Below, one piece after another: positions 18,156 to 27,744 of a DNA stretch of 64,000 nucleotides. The DNA is from Moorella thermoacetica. GTDB lineage: Bacteria > Bacillota > DSM-521 > Neomoorellales > Neomoorellaceae. Numbering within the stretch: position 1 is the stretch's first letter; the number at the start of each line of letters is the position of its first letter. The translations under genes were made by a program, and so were the position numbers. The DNA lies in assembly GCF_001267405.1 (NCBI RefSeq), contig NZ_CP012369.1, positions 1,266,001 through 1,330,000 on the forward strand, written 5' to 3'. The notes under the pieces were generated by a model. It saw only the letters and a program-made list of their open reading frames with translations, was not told the DNA's origin and did not search any database.

Positions 18156-18566
18156 TTATTGCAGATCCGGGCGCAATTGACTCGCCCGGCCAAGGTAAAC
18201 ATGCACCGGTTGGTGATCACTGTAGGCATGGATTAACACCCGCACTATTCCCGGCTGGCTTCCCGGTACAGGTATCTCCCGGGCGCACATCAGGGCCACA
18301 TCCAACCAGCCCAGACGGCGGGCGGCTTCAGCCGGGAAGGCGGCATCAAGATCGGGGGTCACGGTGAAAATGGCGCTGATAATATCTCCTCTTTCCAGGT
18401 CGTTACGGATAACTATCTCCCGTAATAATTGTTCTGTTGCCGCAATAATTGCTGGGGCCGTATTCTCCTCGACGTCAACGGCCCCGCGCAGGCCCCTTAC
18501 TTTTTTCCCTCCGGGTCCTTTCTCCATGCCAGCCCCAGGCGCTTCCTGCCCCACCGGCTCAGTCAT
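18156..18566 (-). CDS. aroH: Chorismate mutase, AroH type
   Basis: Rearranges chorismate to prephenate, feeding PheA and TyrA. The 136-residue protein matches the trimeric Bacillus AroH fold: RGLRGAVDVEENT near residue 24, IFTVTPDLDAAFPAEAARRLGW near 66, and the C-terminal HVYLGRASQLRPDL. It has an extra 20-residue Gly/Pro-rich N terminus. The ATG has TAGGAGGGG upstream. The stop is only a few bases before the trp -35 box, so it may also be read through into the trp leader. Confidence 0.93.
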   Translation of the reverse strand: MTEPVGQEAPGAGMEKGPGGKKVRGLRGAVDVEENTAPAIIAATEQLLREIVIRNDLERGDIISAIFTVTPDLDAAFPAEAARRLGWLDVALMCAREIPVPGSQPGIVRVLIHAYSDHQPVHVYLGRASQLRPDLQ

Positions 18567-18617
18567 GCTACCCCTCCTACCATACTGCTCTGTTTACAGG
18601 CTCCGGCAGCCGCCCTT

Positions 18618-19028
18618 TTAGACAGCCCGGTGCCCCAGACCGATGCCGACTTCATCCAGGTGCAACAGGCCAATGCCGAAAAAGATGGCTACACTCAAAT
18701 GATCGTGCCAGCGGGCAATACCGATTTTCCCCCCCACATTCAGCCCGATGGCTTTGGGCATAATCTGGGAGAGGGCTTCCCGCGTCGCCCCGGCAATGGC
18801 TCCTTCTTCCTGGTGGGCCTCTTTAATGACTCCTTCCCTTTTGGCGGCCACTACTGCCCGTTCAATGATTTTCTGGACAGAATTAATAAATTCGCCCCCA
18901 TAATCCACGGCCGCCGTAGATATGCCGCCGGCTGCATATTCCTTTTTCAGCCGGGCCTCCTCCTCCCGGCTTTCCGAAAGGGCCATTTTAATGGCTACTG
19001 CCGCTACCTTTTTACTGCCGTACTCCAT
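18618..19028 (-). CDS. HutP-family RNA-binding regulator homologue
   Basis: A 136-residue protein with the HutP-family core: VVAAKREGVIKEAHQEEGAI around residue 65, AGATREALSQI, then NVGGKIGIARWHDHLSVAIF and a closing IGLGHRAV. Bacillus HutP is a hexamer that, with histidine and Mg2+, binds UAG-rich RNA and prevents termination in the hut operon. By my alignment the two metal-binding histidines of the ESHALYH segment are replaced here by glycines (EEGAIAG), while the C-terminal histidine is kept, so the ligand may differ. ATG at 19028 follows GGTGGAGG. It is 51 bases upstream of aroH-trp. Confidence 0.8.
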   Translation of the reverse strand: MEYGSKKVAAVAIKMALSESREEEARLKKEYAAGGISTAAVDYGGEFINSVQKIIERAVVAAKREGVIKEAHQEEGAIAGATREALSQIMPKAIGLNVGGKIGIARWHDHLSVAIFFGIGLLHLDEVGIGLGHRAV

Positions 19029-19194
19029 GATTGCCTCCACCCATTTATACTTGAATTGATTATATTACATCATGACCGGCATCGCAAGAAGATTTGCGGT
19101 CAAGCAAAGAAGCGCTTTTAAAAGAGCGGCCGCCTCCACATAATAATGTCAGGTAGTTTAACCCCCCAAAAACGTTTTCCTATCCAGGCTTACT

Positions 19195-19223
19195 TTGACA
19201 GCACTTTTCCGGCCTGCTAAGAT
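19195..19223 (+). promoter_or_regulatory. Promoter of the c-di-AMP riboswitch/K+ uptake operon
   Basis: TTGACA at 19195-19200 and TAAGAT at 19218-19223 with a 17-base spacer, about 30 bases upstream of the riboswitch. The segment 19029-19190 holds nothing else that I recognise. Confidence 0.65.
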
Positions 19224-19252
19224 TAACGGCAATGCATCGAGCAAATTTAAAA

Positions 19253-19416
19253 TGCCTAATCCCGGAAAAGCGGGAACGGGGGACCCACCAGAGGGGTGAA
19301 TCCCCGCCCTCAGTAAGCTTTATTACTTTGGGGTACCAAAGCTATTCAAAGTATGAAAACTGAGGGCGGGGTAGGGCTTTTCTCCGGCCCGAACCCGGCA
19401 GCTAACCCCGTCGGCA
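19253..19416 (+). ncRNA. c-di-AMP riboswitch (ydaO/yuaA class), copy 1
   Basis: Conserved ydaO blocks are present in order: GGGGGACCCACC, GGGGTGAATCC, GGGTAGGGCTTTT, CCGAACCCGGCAGCTAACC and a closing P1 strand (TGCC at 19253 pairs with GGCA at 19413). An internal peripheral helix lies at about 19300-19370. A strong terminator follows, so binding of c-di-AMP should switch the operon off. This class is known to control K+ transport and osmolyte genes. Confidence 0.93.
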
Positions 19417-19452
19417 GGAAAGGAGATGGTACCGTATGTCCAATAGGCAAAG

Positions 19453-19500
19453 AACCAGCCTGGATCCGTAAACAGGGGAGGGCTGGTTTTATTTGTTATT
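19453..19500 (+). terminator. Expression-platform terminator of riboswitch 1
   Basis: AACCAGCC (19453-19460) pairs with GGCTGGTT (19481-19488), followed by TTATTTGTTATTT. It is 30 bases upstream of the permease start. Confidence 0.85.
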
Positions 19501-19530
19501 TCAGGTTCATTAACGCTGGAGGAGGGTATT

Positions 19531-21096
19531 ATGGCCACGGCAACAGAAAAATTGGAGCTCCGCCGGGAGGTTACCGTGTGGGGCTCCTACATGTGGGGTT
19601 ACGCGGATGTCGGTGCCGACATTTATGCCGCCCTGGGACTGGTTATGCTCTGGGCTAAAGGTGCTACCAGTCTGGCCTTCGCCTTGGCCGGTCTGGTTTA
19701 CATCATGATCGGCCTGGCTTATACCGAGCTTGCCGCCGCTTACCCCGTTGCCGGCGGTGGCCAGTTTTTTACCTTGCGCGGGCTGGGTGATTTCTGGGGT
19801 TTTGTAGCCGGGGCAGCTTTGCTCTTGGACTACACCATAGATATCGCCCTTTTTGCGACTGCTTCCGCTGGCTACATCAACTTCTTTCTGCCTTACCTTT
19901 TCGGGGTCAATATTGACTCTCTGGCCGTCAGCATCGGTCCCCTGCACCACGTCAACCTGGTGTGGATGGCAGAGGCCCTGGCCCTGGTGTTCTTCCTTAT
20001 TGCCCTCAATATTCGCGGTATGAGGGAATCTTCTTTGCTCAATGAAGTCCTGGGTGCTATTGATATCTTGACGGAATCAACCATTATCGTCTTTGGGTTT
20101 CTCTTTGCCTGGCGGCCGGAACTCCTGGCCCATCAGTGGGTGACTCAGTTCCCGACTTTTAAGGAATTTGCCTATGGCTCCTCCCTGGCTATTATCTCCT
20201 TTGTCGGCCTGGAGTCTATCTCCCAGGCGGCCCAGGAAACCAAACGGCCGGCGACTGTCGTTCCCCGAACTTCTGTCGGCCTGATCTTTACTGTATTCAT
20301 TTTCGCCACCGCCTTTTCTACCATGAGCCTGGGAGTCCTACCCTGGCAGGATATCGCTAAAGCCGTCGGCGATCCGGTGGCTACCCTGGCCCATGCCATC
20401 CCCTTTATTGGCATTATTGCCGGCCCTTTTGCCGCCCTGCTGGGGGCTACCATCCTGCTCATTTCGGCCAACTCCGGGGTCATGAGCGCTTCCCGGTTGA
20501 CCTTTGCCATGAGCCAGTTTAATTTTATCAGCGACTGGTTCAACGCCGTGCACCCTCGTTACCGGACTCCTTACCGCACTATCCTTGTCTTCTCGGGCAT
20601 TGGTATCCTTCAGTTAGTTCTTTCTTTCCTGACGCCCAATGCTATGGATACCCTGGGTAACATGTATGCCTTCGGGGCTACCACAGGCTATATCCTGGTT
20701 TTTATTGCCCTGATTAAACTACGCTTCACCGATCCCTATGCACCCCGGCCCTATAAAGTGCCTTTAAACATAAAGATAAATTATCGTGGCCGGGTGGTGG
20801 AGTTCCCCATCCTGGGGGTAATCGGTACCCTGGGTATCAGCACTATACTCTTCGAAGTCATTCTTACCCATGCCATTGGCCGTATCGCCGGGCCGGCGTG
20901 GATTATCCTCTGTTTCCTCTACTACGCTTATTATCGCCGGAGCAAGGGCTACCCCATTTTCGGCAACATCCCCCGGGACTGGGAAGCCCAGCAAATAAAG
21001 GTCCTGGAAGCGGCCGAAGAGTACGACCTTCTCGAGGAATACAAGCAGGCTCTTGCAGAACGGGAACGCCTGGAGGCTAAGGCCCATGTCAAGTGA
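19531..21096 (+). CDS. APC-superfamily permease, probable KimA-like potassium importer
   Basis: A 521-residue membrane transporter with about 12 hydrophobic segments. The YPVAGGGQFFTLRGLG motif near residue 70 followed by AGAALLLDY near 95 aligns with the AYPQGGG and LLVDY segments I recall from Bacillus KimA (YdaO), including the aspartate of its K+ site; SANSGVMSASRL near 315 matches the KimA ANTG region. KimA carries a C-terminal Usp-like domain; here the permease ends earlier and a separate Usp gene follows. ATG has CTGGAGGAGG upstream. The c-di-AMP riboswitch and downstream RCK genes support K+ transport; an amino-acid substrate remains possible. Confidence 0.8.
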   Translation: MATATEKLELRREVTVWGSYMWGYADVGADIYAALGLVMLWAKGATSLAFALAGLVYIMIGLAYTELAAAYPVAGGGQFFTLRGLGDFWGFVAGAALLLDYTIDIALFATASAGYINFFLPYLFGVNIDSLAVSIGPLHHVNLVWMAEALALVFFLIALNIRGMRESSLLNEVLGAIDILTESTIIVFGFLFAWRPELLAHQWVTQFPTFKEFAYGSSLAIISFVGLESISQAAQETKRPATVVPRTSVGLIFTVFIFATAFSTMSLGVLPWQDIAKAVGDPVATLAHAIPFIGIIAGPFAALLGATILLISANSGVMSASRLTFAMSQFNFISDWFNAVHPRYRTPYRTILVFSGIGILQLVLSFLTPNAMDTLGNMYAFGATTGYILVFIALIKLRFTDPYAPRPYKVPLNIKINYRGRVVEFPILGVIGTLGISTILFEVILTHAIGRIAGPAWIILCFLYYAYYRRSKGYPIFGNIPRDWEAQQIKVLEAAEEYDLLEEYKQALAERERLEAKAHVK

Positions 21097-21304
21097 GATT
21101 AAAACCCTTACCTGGCGTGACTACTACCAGATGGTTACAACCCTGGCCATGTTGTTCCTGGGACCGGCTATCTGGATCCGTGCCCTTTCCCATCCCAGCC
21201 CTATGGCCTGGATCACTGGTGCCGGCTTCCTGGGCCTGGGAATTTACCGGTCCCTGGCCTTTACTCGTTATTTCATCCGGCGGCGTAAGGAGGCCCGGAT
21301 ATGA
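21086..21304 (+). CDS. Small membrane protein in K+ uptake operon, unrecognised
   Basis: A 72-residue protein with two hydrophobic segments (about residues 15-30 and 38-55) and a basic C terminus ending RRRKEAR. ATG at 21086 overlaps the permease stop and is preceded by TGGAGG; its own stop overlaps the next ATG by four bases. Tight coupling on both sides suggests a transporter subunit or assembly factor. I recognise no family. Confidence 0.7.
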   Translation: MSSEIKTLTWRDYYQMVTTLAMLFLGPAIWIRALSHPSPMAWITGAGFLGLGIYRSLAFTRYFIRRRKEARI

Positions 21305-21855
21305 ATAATATCCACAGCAACCCCCTGGGTGTTTTTCTGGCCCTCGCTTTTATGGTCAGCATGGGCCGCCTTTTCTGGTGGATGCTCCATGTGCCGCCAG
21401 CTGTTCCTTATGAAGTCGCCCATGTCACCAGGACTGTCGGAGCCGTCAAGCGTATCCTGGTACCTTTAGTAGACAGTGAATATGCCCGCCGGGCGGTTGA
21501 ACTGGCCTGTCGCCTGGGGACGGAACAGAAGGCTGAGATTATCCTGCTCGCGGTGCTGGAAGTCCCGCTGGCCTCTCCCCTGGGGATTGCCCTGCCGGAA
21601 ACCGAGGCCCGCTTAAATAATATTCTGGCCCAGGGCACGGAGATCGTCAATTTCCATCACTTGCCCTGCCGGACCAGGATTATCCGGGCCAGGACGGCCG
21701 GGACCGGCATCCTTCAGGCGGCGGCCGAGGAAGAGGTGCAATTAATCGTCATTGGCGTCCGGCCCAGGCGCCAAGTCGGCCTCCTGGGGAGTACCTCCGA
21801 ATGGCTGTTGCGCCGGGCCAATTGTGAATTGCTAATCGATCGCCAACCTGTGTAG
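21301..21855 (+). CDS. Membrane-anchored universal stress (Usp) domain protein
   Basis: A 184-residue protein. Residues 8-28 form one hydrophobic anchor; from about residue 49 (KRILVPLVDSEYARRAVELA) to the end it is a Usp domain with LIVIGVRPRR and the closing STSEWLLRRANCELLI. The usual nucleotide loop G-x2-G-x9-G-(S/T) is altered but recognisable (GVRPRRQVGLLGST). ATG has AAGGAGG upstream. In the KimA protein a Usp-like domain binds c-di-AMP, so this may be the sensory module of the upstream permease; that is inference. Confidence 0.8.
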   Translation: MNNIHSNPLGVFLALAFMVSMGRLFWWMLHVPPAVPYEVAHVTRTVGAVKRILVPLVDSEYARRAVELACRLGTEQKAEIILLAVLEVPLASPLGIALPETEARLNNILAQGTEIVNFHHLPCRTRIIRARTAGTGILQAAAEEEVQLIVIGVRPRRQVGLLGSTSEWLLRRANCELLIDRQPV

Positions 21856-21866
21856 GGGGTGCTTTG

Positions 21867-22271
21867 ATGAAGGTTATTATCATCGGTTGCAGCCGCCTGG
21901 GGGCCATGCTGGCCACCAGCCTGGCTGGGGCCGGTCATGAGATAAGCGTCATCGATCCCAAGGCTGAAGCCCTGGAACGCCTGCCCCACGATTTTCCCGG
22001 CCAGGTCTTCCAGGGAGTGGGTATTGACCTGGAATTACTCGCCAAAGCCGGGGCTGATACTGCCGACGCCCTGATTGCCGTGACTGATCGCGACAGCGCC
22101 AACCTGGTCACGGCCCAGGTTGCCAGGGAGAAGTTTCATATTCCCAGGGTTATCGCCCGGGCCTATGATCCCCGGGCGGCAGAGGCTTACCGGGCTATGG
22201 GCCTGGATATCTTCTGCCCGACAACCTTTGGTATTGATTATGTCATGGGCCGGCTGGGGGGTGCCGAATAA
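21867..22271 (+). CDS. TrkA-N (RCK) domain protein, single domain
   Basis: A 134-residue Rossmann protein with the dinucleotide motif IIGCSRLGAMLATSLA at the N terminus, an acidic end to beta-2 (VIDPK) and DALIAVTDRDSANLV near residue 75. It is an RCK-N module without the C-terminal ligand domain. Such proteins gate K+ transporters in response to NAD(H) or ATP. ATG at 21867 follows AGGGGGT. It shares one base with the next gene's start. Confidence 0.85.
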   Translation: MKVIIIGCSRLGAMLATSLAGAGHEISVIDPKAEALERLPHDFPGQVFQGVGIDLELLAKAGADTADALIAVTDRDSANLVTAQVAREKFHIPRVIARAYDPRAAEAYRAMGLDIFCPTTFGIDYVMGRLGGAE

Positions 22272-22933
22272 TGTATGTTGTCGTTGCCGGAGGCGGCAAA
22301 ATCGGTTTCAACCTGACCAGGACCCTCCTGGATGGCGGGCAGGAGGTGCTGCTAATCGAAAAGGATCTGCGCCGCTTTCGCTGGCTGGAGGATCACCTGG
22401 GCCAGGTAGTCCTGCATGGTGACGCCACCGAGGTGGCCACCCTGGAAGAAGCCGGCGTCAAGCGAGCGGATGTAGTGGCGGCAGTTACCGGTTTTGACGA
22501 GGATAACATCATGATCTGCCGCCTGGCGCAAAAGGTTTTTGGCGTCAAGAGGGTTATCGGCCGGGTAAACAACCCGCAGAATGAAGACGCCTTCCGCCTG
22601 CTGGGAATCAACAATATTATCAATAGCACCCGCCTTATTTACAGCCTGATCTTGCAAGAAGTCGATGCCAGCGGGCTTATCCCCCTGCTTACTTTGAAAG
22701 GGGGCAAGGTGGAATTTGTGGAAACCGTGCTGCTGCCGGAATCGCCGGCCGCGAATACGGCCGTCAAGGATCTTATCCTTCCGGATCAATGCTTGCTCAT
22801 GGCCATCCTCCGGGAAGAGGAGCTTATCTTCCCCCGGGGCGATGTCGTTTTACTCCCCGGCGACCGGGTCATTGCCGCCGCCAGGGATGATGAGGTAGAA
22901 GCCCTCCGCCGGTCTCTCCTGGGTAGTGCTTAA
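22271..22933 (+). CDS. trkA: TrkA-type K+ transport regulator (RCK-N plus RCK-C)
   Basis: A 220-residue cytoplasmic regulator. The Rossmann motif VVAGGGKIGFNLTRTL is at the N terminus, with VLHGDATEV near residue 48 and VAAVTGFDEDNIMICRLAQ near 68. The C-terminal RCK-C domain spans about 135-215. RCK-C domains can bind c-di-AMP in some KtrA/TrkA proteins. Overlap with the preceding TrkA-N gene (TAATG) suggests the two form a complex. It is the last gene of the riboswitch-controlled operon. Confidence 0.88.
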   Translation: MYVVVAGGGKIGFNLTRTLLDGGQEVLLIEKDLRRFRWLEDHLGQVVLHGDATEVATLEEAGVKRADVVAAVTGFDEDNIMICRLAQKVFGVKRVIGRVNNPQNEDAFRLLGINNIINSTRLIYSLILQEVDASGLIPLLTLKGGKVEFVETVLLPESPAANTAVKDLILPDQCLLMAILREEELIFPRGDVVLLPGDRVIAAARDDEVEALRRSLLGSA

Positions 22934-22971
22934 AGCGGGATTGTGGCCTGCCCCGGAAACCTAGCTCTAAT

Positions 22972-23014
22972 AAAAAGCCCTTGTCTCCCAAGAGAGAAGG
23001 GCTTTTTTCCTTTT
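22972..23014. terminator. Bidirectional terminator between trkA and hppA
   Basis: AAAAAGCCCTT (22972-22982) pairs with AAGGGCTTTTT (22997-23007) and has T tracts on both strands. It lies between two convergent genes. Confidence 0.85.
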
Positions 23015-23048
23015 GATCAGGAATTACGCGCCGGCAGGCATGCGCCCC

Positions 23049-25067
23049 CTAAAGCTGCATAAATAAGGGGGCAAAAACCAAGGAGACAATGGTCATTAGC
23101 TTAATAAGAATGTTCATGGCCGGGCCAGAGGTATCCTTAAAGGGATCACCCACTGTATCTCCATTGACGGCGGCAGCGTGGGCCGGTGAACCCTTACCGC
23201 CGTACTGGCCGCCCTCAATATACTTTTTGGCATTATCCCAGGCACCACCGGCATTAGCCATCATGACGGCCATCAAGAAACCCGTCACCGTGGCGCCGGC
23301 GAGAAGGCCACCCAAGGCCTCCTTACCCAGGCCGGGGATGAGACCCACGGCCAGGGGTACCAGAACGGCGAGTAGGCCGGGAACAATCATTTCCTTAATA
23401 GCGGCTCCGGTGCTAATAGCCACGCAGCGGGCGTAGTCCGGCCGGGCCTTGCCTTCCATTAAGCCGGGAATCGATTTGAACTGGCGGCGTACTTCTTCAA
23501 TCATTTGGAAAGCAGCCCTACCCACCGCTTTCATAGTTAAGGCAGCAAAAAGAAACGGCAGCATACCACCTATGAAGAGACCGCCGACTACTTTGGGGTC
23601 GGTCAGGTCAATGGCGGTAATCCTGGCAGCAGCTGTATAGGCCGAGAATAAGGCCAGGGCCGTCAGCGCCGCCGAACCGATAGCAAAACCCTTACCAATG
23701 GCAGCCGTTGTGTTGCCGACGGAGTCCAGGGCGTCGGTTATCTTACGGACCTTTGGGTCCAGTTCCGCCATTTCGGCAATACCGCCAGCATTATCGGCGA
23801 TAGGACCATAAGCATCAACGGCCACAGTAGTGCCGGTGGTCGAGAGCATGCCAACCGCCGCCATAGCAATACCATAAAGGCCGGCGAAACGGTAAGAAGC
23901 GATAATGGCAATGACGATGACCAGGATAGGCAAAACTGTGCTCAGCATACCGGTGCTTAAGCCTTCAATAATGTTGGTAGCTGTACCGGTTTGGGAAGCC
24001 TTGGCGATCTCTTTTACAGGTTCGTAATCCCCTGAAGTATAATACTCGGTAATCCGGCCAATCAAGACTCCGGCGATGAGGCCGGCGATGGTGGCTGCAA
24101 ATACGCCTGTAGAAGTGTAACTCATAGAGCCAGCGGTGAAGTGAGCCGGTAATAACCTAGTAGCCAGGAAAGTACCAACAATGGCCAGGATACTTGCCAC
24201 CATGGTACCGGTATTAAGAGCCTTCTGGGCATTGGCCCCTTCGCCCGTTTTCACGAAAAAGGCACCGAGAATGGAGGATACAATGCCGATAGCAGCAATC
24301 ATTAGAGGCACCAAGGTGCCATTAGGAATATTCAGGGCTGCCGCCAGGGCAATACCAGAAATAATCGAGCCGACATAAGACTCAAAGAGGTCAGCACCCA
24401 TACCGGCGACGTCGCCTACATTGTCACCAACGTTATCAGCAATAACGGCTGGGTTCCGGGGATCGTCTTCAGGAATACCTGCTTCTACTTTGCCGACCAA
24501 GTCCGCACCGACATCGGCGGCCTTGGTGTATATACCGCCACCGACTCTGGCAAAAAGGGCTATAGAACTGGCCCCCAGGGCGAAACCATTAACTATACTC
24601 GGGTTTTTAAAAACATAATTAATAATCCCGAGACCCAAAAGGCCCAGACCTACCACCGCCATCCCCATAACCGAACCGCCGGAAAAGGCTATGTCCAGGG
24701 CGGCATTGGAACTGTGACGGGCGGCATTGGCCGTGCGGACGTTGGCCCTAGTGGCAACCTGCATACCTATGTACCCGGCGCCAATAGAACAAAGGGTACC
24801 GGCGACATAGGCAATAGCTGTTGCCGGTTGCATGCTTTCAGCACCCCTAGTCATAAAGCCGGCAACTACAATCAAGGCCGTCATGCCAAGGACAAAAAAG
24901 ATTAAAGTTCGGTATTCCCGCATAAGGAAGGCCATGGCGCCTTCATGGATGGCGACAGCGATTTCCTGCATCCGTGGATTCCCGGGATCTGACCGATTAA
25001 TTTTATTAGTAAGGTAAAAGGCAAAAAGCAAGGCCACTATCCCTGTCAGTGGTGCTAAAAGCTCCAT
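23049..25067 (-). CDS. hppA: Membrane-bound K+-dependent pyrophosphatase, ion pumping
   Basis: Couples PPi hydrolysis to cation export across the membrane. The 672-residue protein has about 16 hydrophobic helices and the catalytic blocks [20 protein letters not shown] and [19 protein letters not shown] near residues 185-225, [13 protein letters not shown] near 420, and [14 protein letters not shown] near 640. The GNTTAA motif near 450 has alanine where K+-independent enzymes have lysine, so it should need K+. As far as I recall the Moorella enzyme was described as a Na+ pump. ATG follows GGGGAGGCGG. Confidence 0.96.
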   Translation of the reverse strand: MELLAPLTGIVALLFAFYLTNKINRSDPGNPRMQEIAVAIHEGAMAFLMREYRTLIFFVLGMTALIVVAGFMTRGAESMQPATAIAYVAGTLCSIGAGYIGMQVATRANVRTANAARHSSNAALDIAFSGGSVMGMAVVGLGLLGLGIINYVFKNPSIVNGFALGASSIALFARVGGGIYTKAADVGADLVGKVEAGIPEDDPRNPAVIADNVGDNVGDVAGMGADLFESYVGSIISGIALAAALNIPNGTLVPLMIAAIGIVSSILGAFFVKTGEGANAQKALNTGTMVASILAIVGTFLATRLLPAHFTAGSMSYTSTGVFAATIAGLIAGVLIGRITEYYTSGDYEPVKEIAKASQTGTATNIIEGLSTGMLSTVLPILVIVIAIIASYRFAGLYGIAMAAVGMLSTTGTTVAVDAYGPIADNAGGIAEMAELDPKVRKITDALDSVGNTTAAIGKGFAIGSAALTALALFSAYTAAARITAIDLTDPKVVGGLFIGGMLPFLFAALTMKAVGRAAFQMIEEVRRQFKSIPGLMEGKARPDYARCVAISTGAAIKEMIVPGLLAVLVPLAVGLIPGLGKEALGGLLAGATVTGFLMAVMMANAGGAWDNAKKYIEGGQYGGKGSPAHAAAVNGDTVGDPFKDTSGPAMNILIKLMTIVSLVFAPLFMQL

Positions 25068-25148
25068 AAGACCGCCTCCCCAAATTTAAACTTAACCCCT
25101 CTTGTTATTACCTAAATTTCCCTTTTAACCTCCCAACTGTTAAAATCC

Positions 25149-25183
25149 AAGAATGGCCCTGGAGAAGCCCCGGGGCCATTCTT
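25149..25183 (-). terminator. Hairpin after ilvC, likely terminator
   Basis: Perfect 11-bp inverted repeat AAGAATGGCCC / GGGCCATTCTT. The tail on the minus strand is only moderately T-rich (GGATTTTAA). It sits between ilvC and hppA. Confidence 0.55.
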
Positions 25184-25200
25184 CTATGGCTTCCGGAATT

Positions 25201-26286
<1,086 letters not shown>

Positions 26287-26316
26287 CTATAAAACAAAAA
26301 TACTGCTCACTTTCTA

Positions 26317-26856
26317 TTAGTATTCGATCCCCTTGCGGGCCTTAATCCCTTTTGCGTAAGGGTGCTTCACCTGGCGCATCTCCGTGACCAGGTCGGCGGC
26401 GGCAATTATCCCGGCCGGGGCATTGCGACCGGTCAAGACCACCTCTATCCTGGCCGGCCGCTGCCGTAAGAAATCCAGGACCTCTTCTTCCTTTAGGAGG
26501 CCGAAATAGAGGGCATTGTTAATTTCGTCAAGGATCAATATATCTACCTTACCGCTGAGCATTATTTCCCTGGCGCAGTCCAGGGCTGCCGCCGCTTGTT
26601 CATAATCTTCAGGCCTGGCGCCGCCCCGGTGGATAAAACCTTTTCGGCCGAAGGTTTTAACCTCGATTTCCGGTGCCAGGCGCTGGAAAGAGCGATGTTC
26701 GCCATAATCAGGCGTCTTCATGAACTGGATGATAGCGACTTTAAAACCGTGGCCCGCCGCCCGCAGGGCCAGGCCGAAGGCGGCCGTGCTCTTGCCCTTG
26801 GCATCCCCGGTATAGACCTGAACCAGTCCCTGTTCTAAACCAGCCAATTTTACCAT
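26317..26856 (-). CDS. cobO: Corrinoid (cob(I)alamin) adenosyltransferase
   Basis: Adenosylates cob(I)alamin with ATP, giving coenzyme B12. The 179-residue CobA/CobO-type protein has the atypical P-loop GDAKGKSTAAFGLALRAAG near residue 17, IIQFMKTPDYGE near 42, DILILDEINNAL near 105, and VVLTGRNAP near 139. B12 cofactors are heavily used in acetogens. ATG is only two bases from AGGAGG, so an in-frame TTG nine bases on may also be used. Confidence 0.94.
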   Translation of the reverse strand: MVKLAGLEQGLVQVYTGDAKGKSTAAFGLALRAAGHGFKVAIIQFMKTPDYGEHRSFQRLAPEIEVKTFGRKGFIHRGGARPEDYEQAAAALDCAREIMLSGKVDILILDEINNALYFGLLKEEEVLDFLRQRPARIEVVLTGRNAPAGIIAAADLVTEMRQVKHPYAKGIKARKGIEY

Positions 26857-26927
26857 TGCCTCCTATCAGCATTTATCACCATTCTATCATGCCTGGATGG
26901 CTTTGGCGAGGAAAAACAGGCCAGGGG

Positions 26928-27650
26928 CTATTTTTTTAAACCTACCAGCCGGTACAATCGTTCGACTTCGTGGGGGGTGAGGTGGCGATAGGTGCCGGGT
27001 TTTAAACCTCGAAGGGTTAAAAAGGCCAGGCGGATCCGCCGGAGGCGCAGGACCGGGTGACCGACCGCCGCCAGCATACGTCGCACCTCCCGGTTCCGGC
27101 CTTCCCTGAGGGTTAATTCCAGGAGGGCGCTATCTTTCCCCGCCCGGCACAAATTTACCCTCGCAGGAGCTGTAGGGCCGTCTTCCAGCTTGACACCGCA
27201 GCGTAAATGCTGGATAGTATTAGCATCGGGTATACCCCTGACCAGAGCCAGGTAGGTCTTCGTTACCCCGTATCTGGGGTGGGTCAGGCGCAGGGTTAGC
27301 TCGCCGTCGTTGGTTAGCAAGAGAAGACCCTCGGTGGCATAATCCAGGCGGCCCACGGGATATAATCTAGCAGGTATGCCGTGCACCAGGTCAGTGACCT
27401 TGGGCCGTCCCCGGGGATCGGAGACGGTAGTTACATAACCGGCCGGTTTAAACAGGAGAAGGTAATACTTTCTCTCCGGCCCGGTCACAGGCTGGCCGTC
27501 GACAGTCACTTTATCCTGTCCCGGTTCCACCTGGACACCCATAACTTTTATGACCCGGCCGTTTACCCGCACCCGCCCGGCACGGATAAGGTCTTCGGCC
27601 CGGCGCCGGGAAGCCACCCCGGCCAGGGCCAGGTACTTCTGCAAGCGCAT
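26928..27650 (-). CDS. rluB: 23S rRNA pseudouridine synthase, RsuA/RluB family
   Basis: Isomerises a uridine in rRNA. The 240-residue protein begins with an S4 RNA-binding domain (MRLQKYLALAGVASRRRAE), and the catalytic aspartate is in VGRLDYATEGLLLLTNDGE near residue 100. REGRNREVRRMLAAVGHPV near 185 is the family C-terminal motif. ATG at 27650 follows CGGAGGATGATT; the open frame upstream is not used. Whether it acts on 23S or 16S rRNA cannot be read from sequence, but RluB is the usual assignment in Firmicutes. Confidence 0.92.
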   Translation of the reverse strand: MRLQKYLALAGVASRRRAEDLIRAGRVRVNGRVIKVMGVQVEPGQDKVTVDGQPVTGPERKYYLLLFKPAGYVTTVSDPRGRPKVTDLVHGIPARLYPVGRLDYATEGLLLLTNDGELTLRLTHPRYGVTKTYLALVRGIPDANTIQHLRCGVKLEDGPTAPARVNLCRAGKDSALLELTLREGRNREVRRMLAAVGHPVLRLRRIRLAFLTLRGLKPGTYRHLTPHEVERLYRLVGLKK

Positions 27651-27744
27651 AATCATCCTCCGAAGGGAAAAAAGTCCTGCTCTCCGATACCTGCTTATTT
27701 GCTGGCGAACTTCAAAATGAATAGAAAAGAGGGGCTTCAAACCG

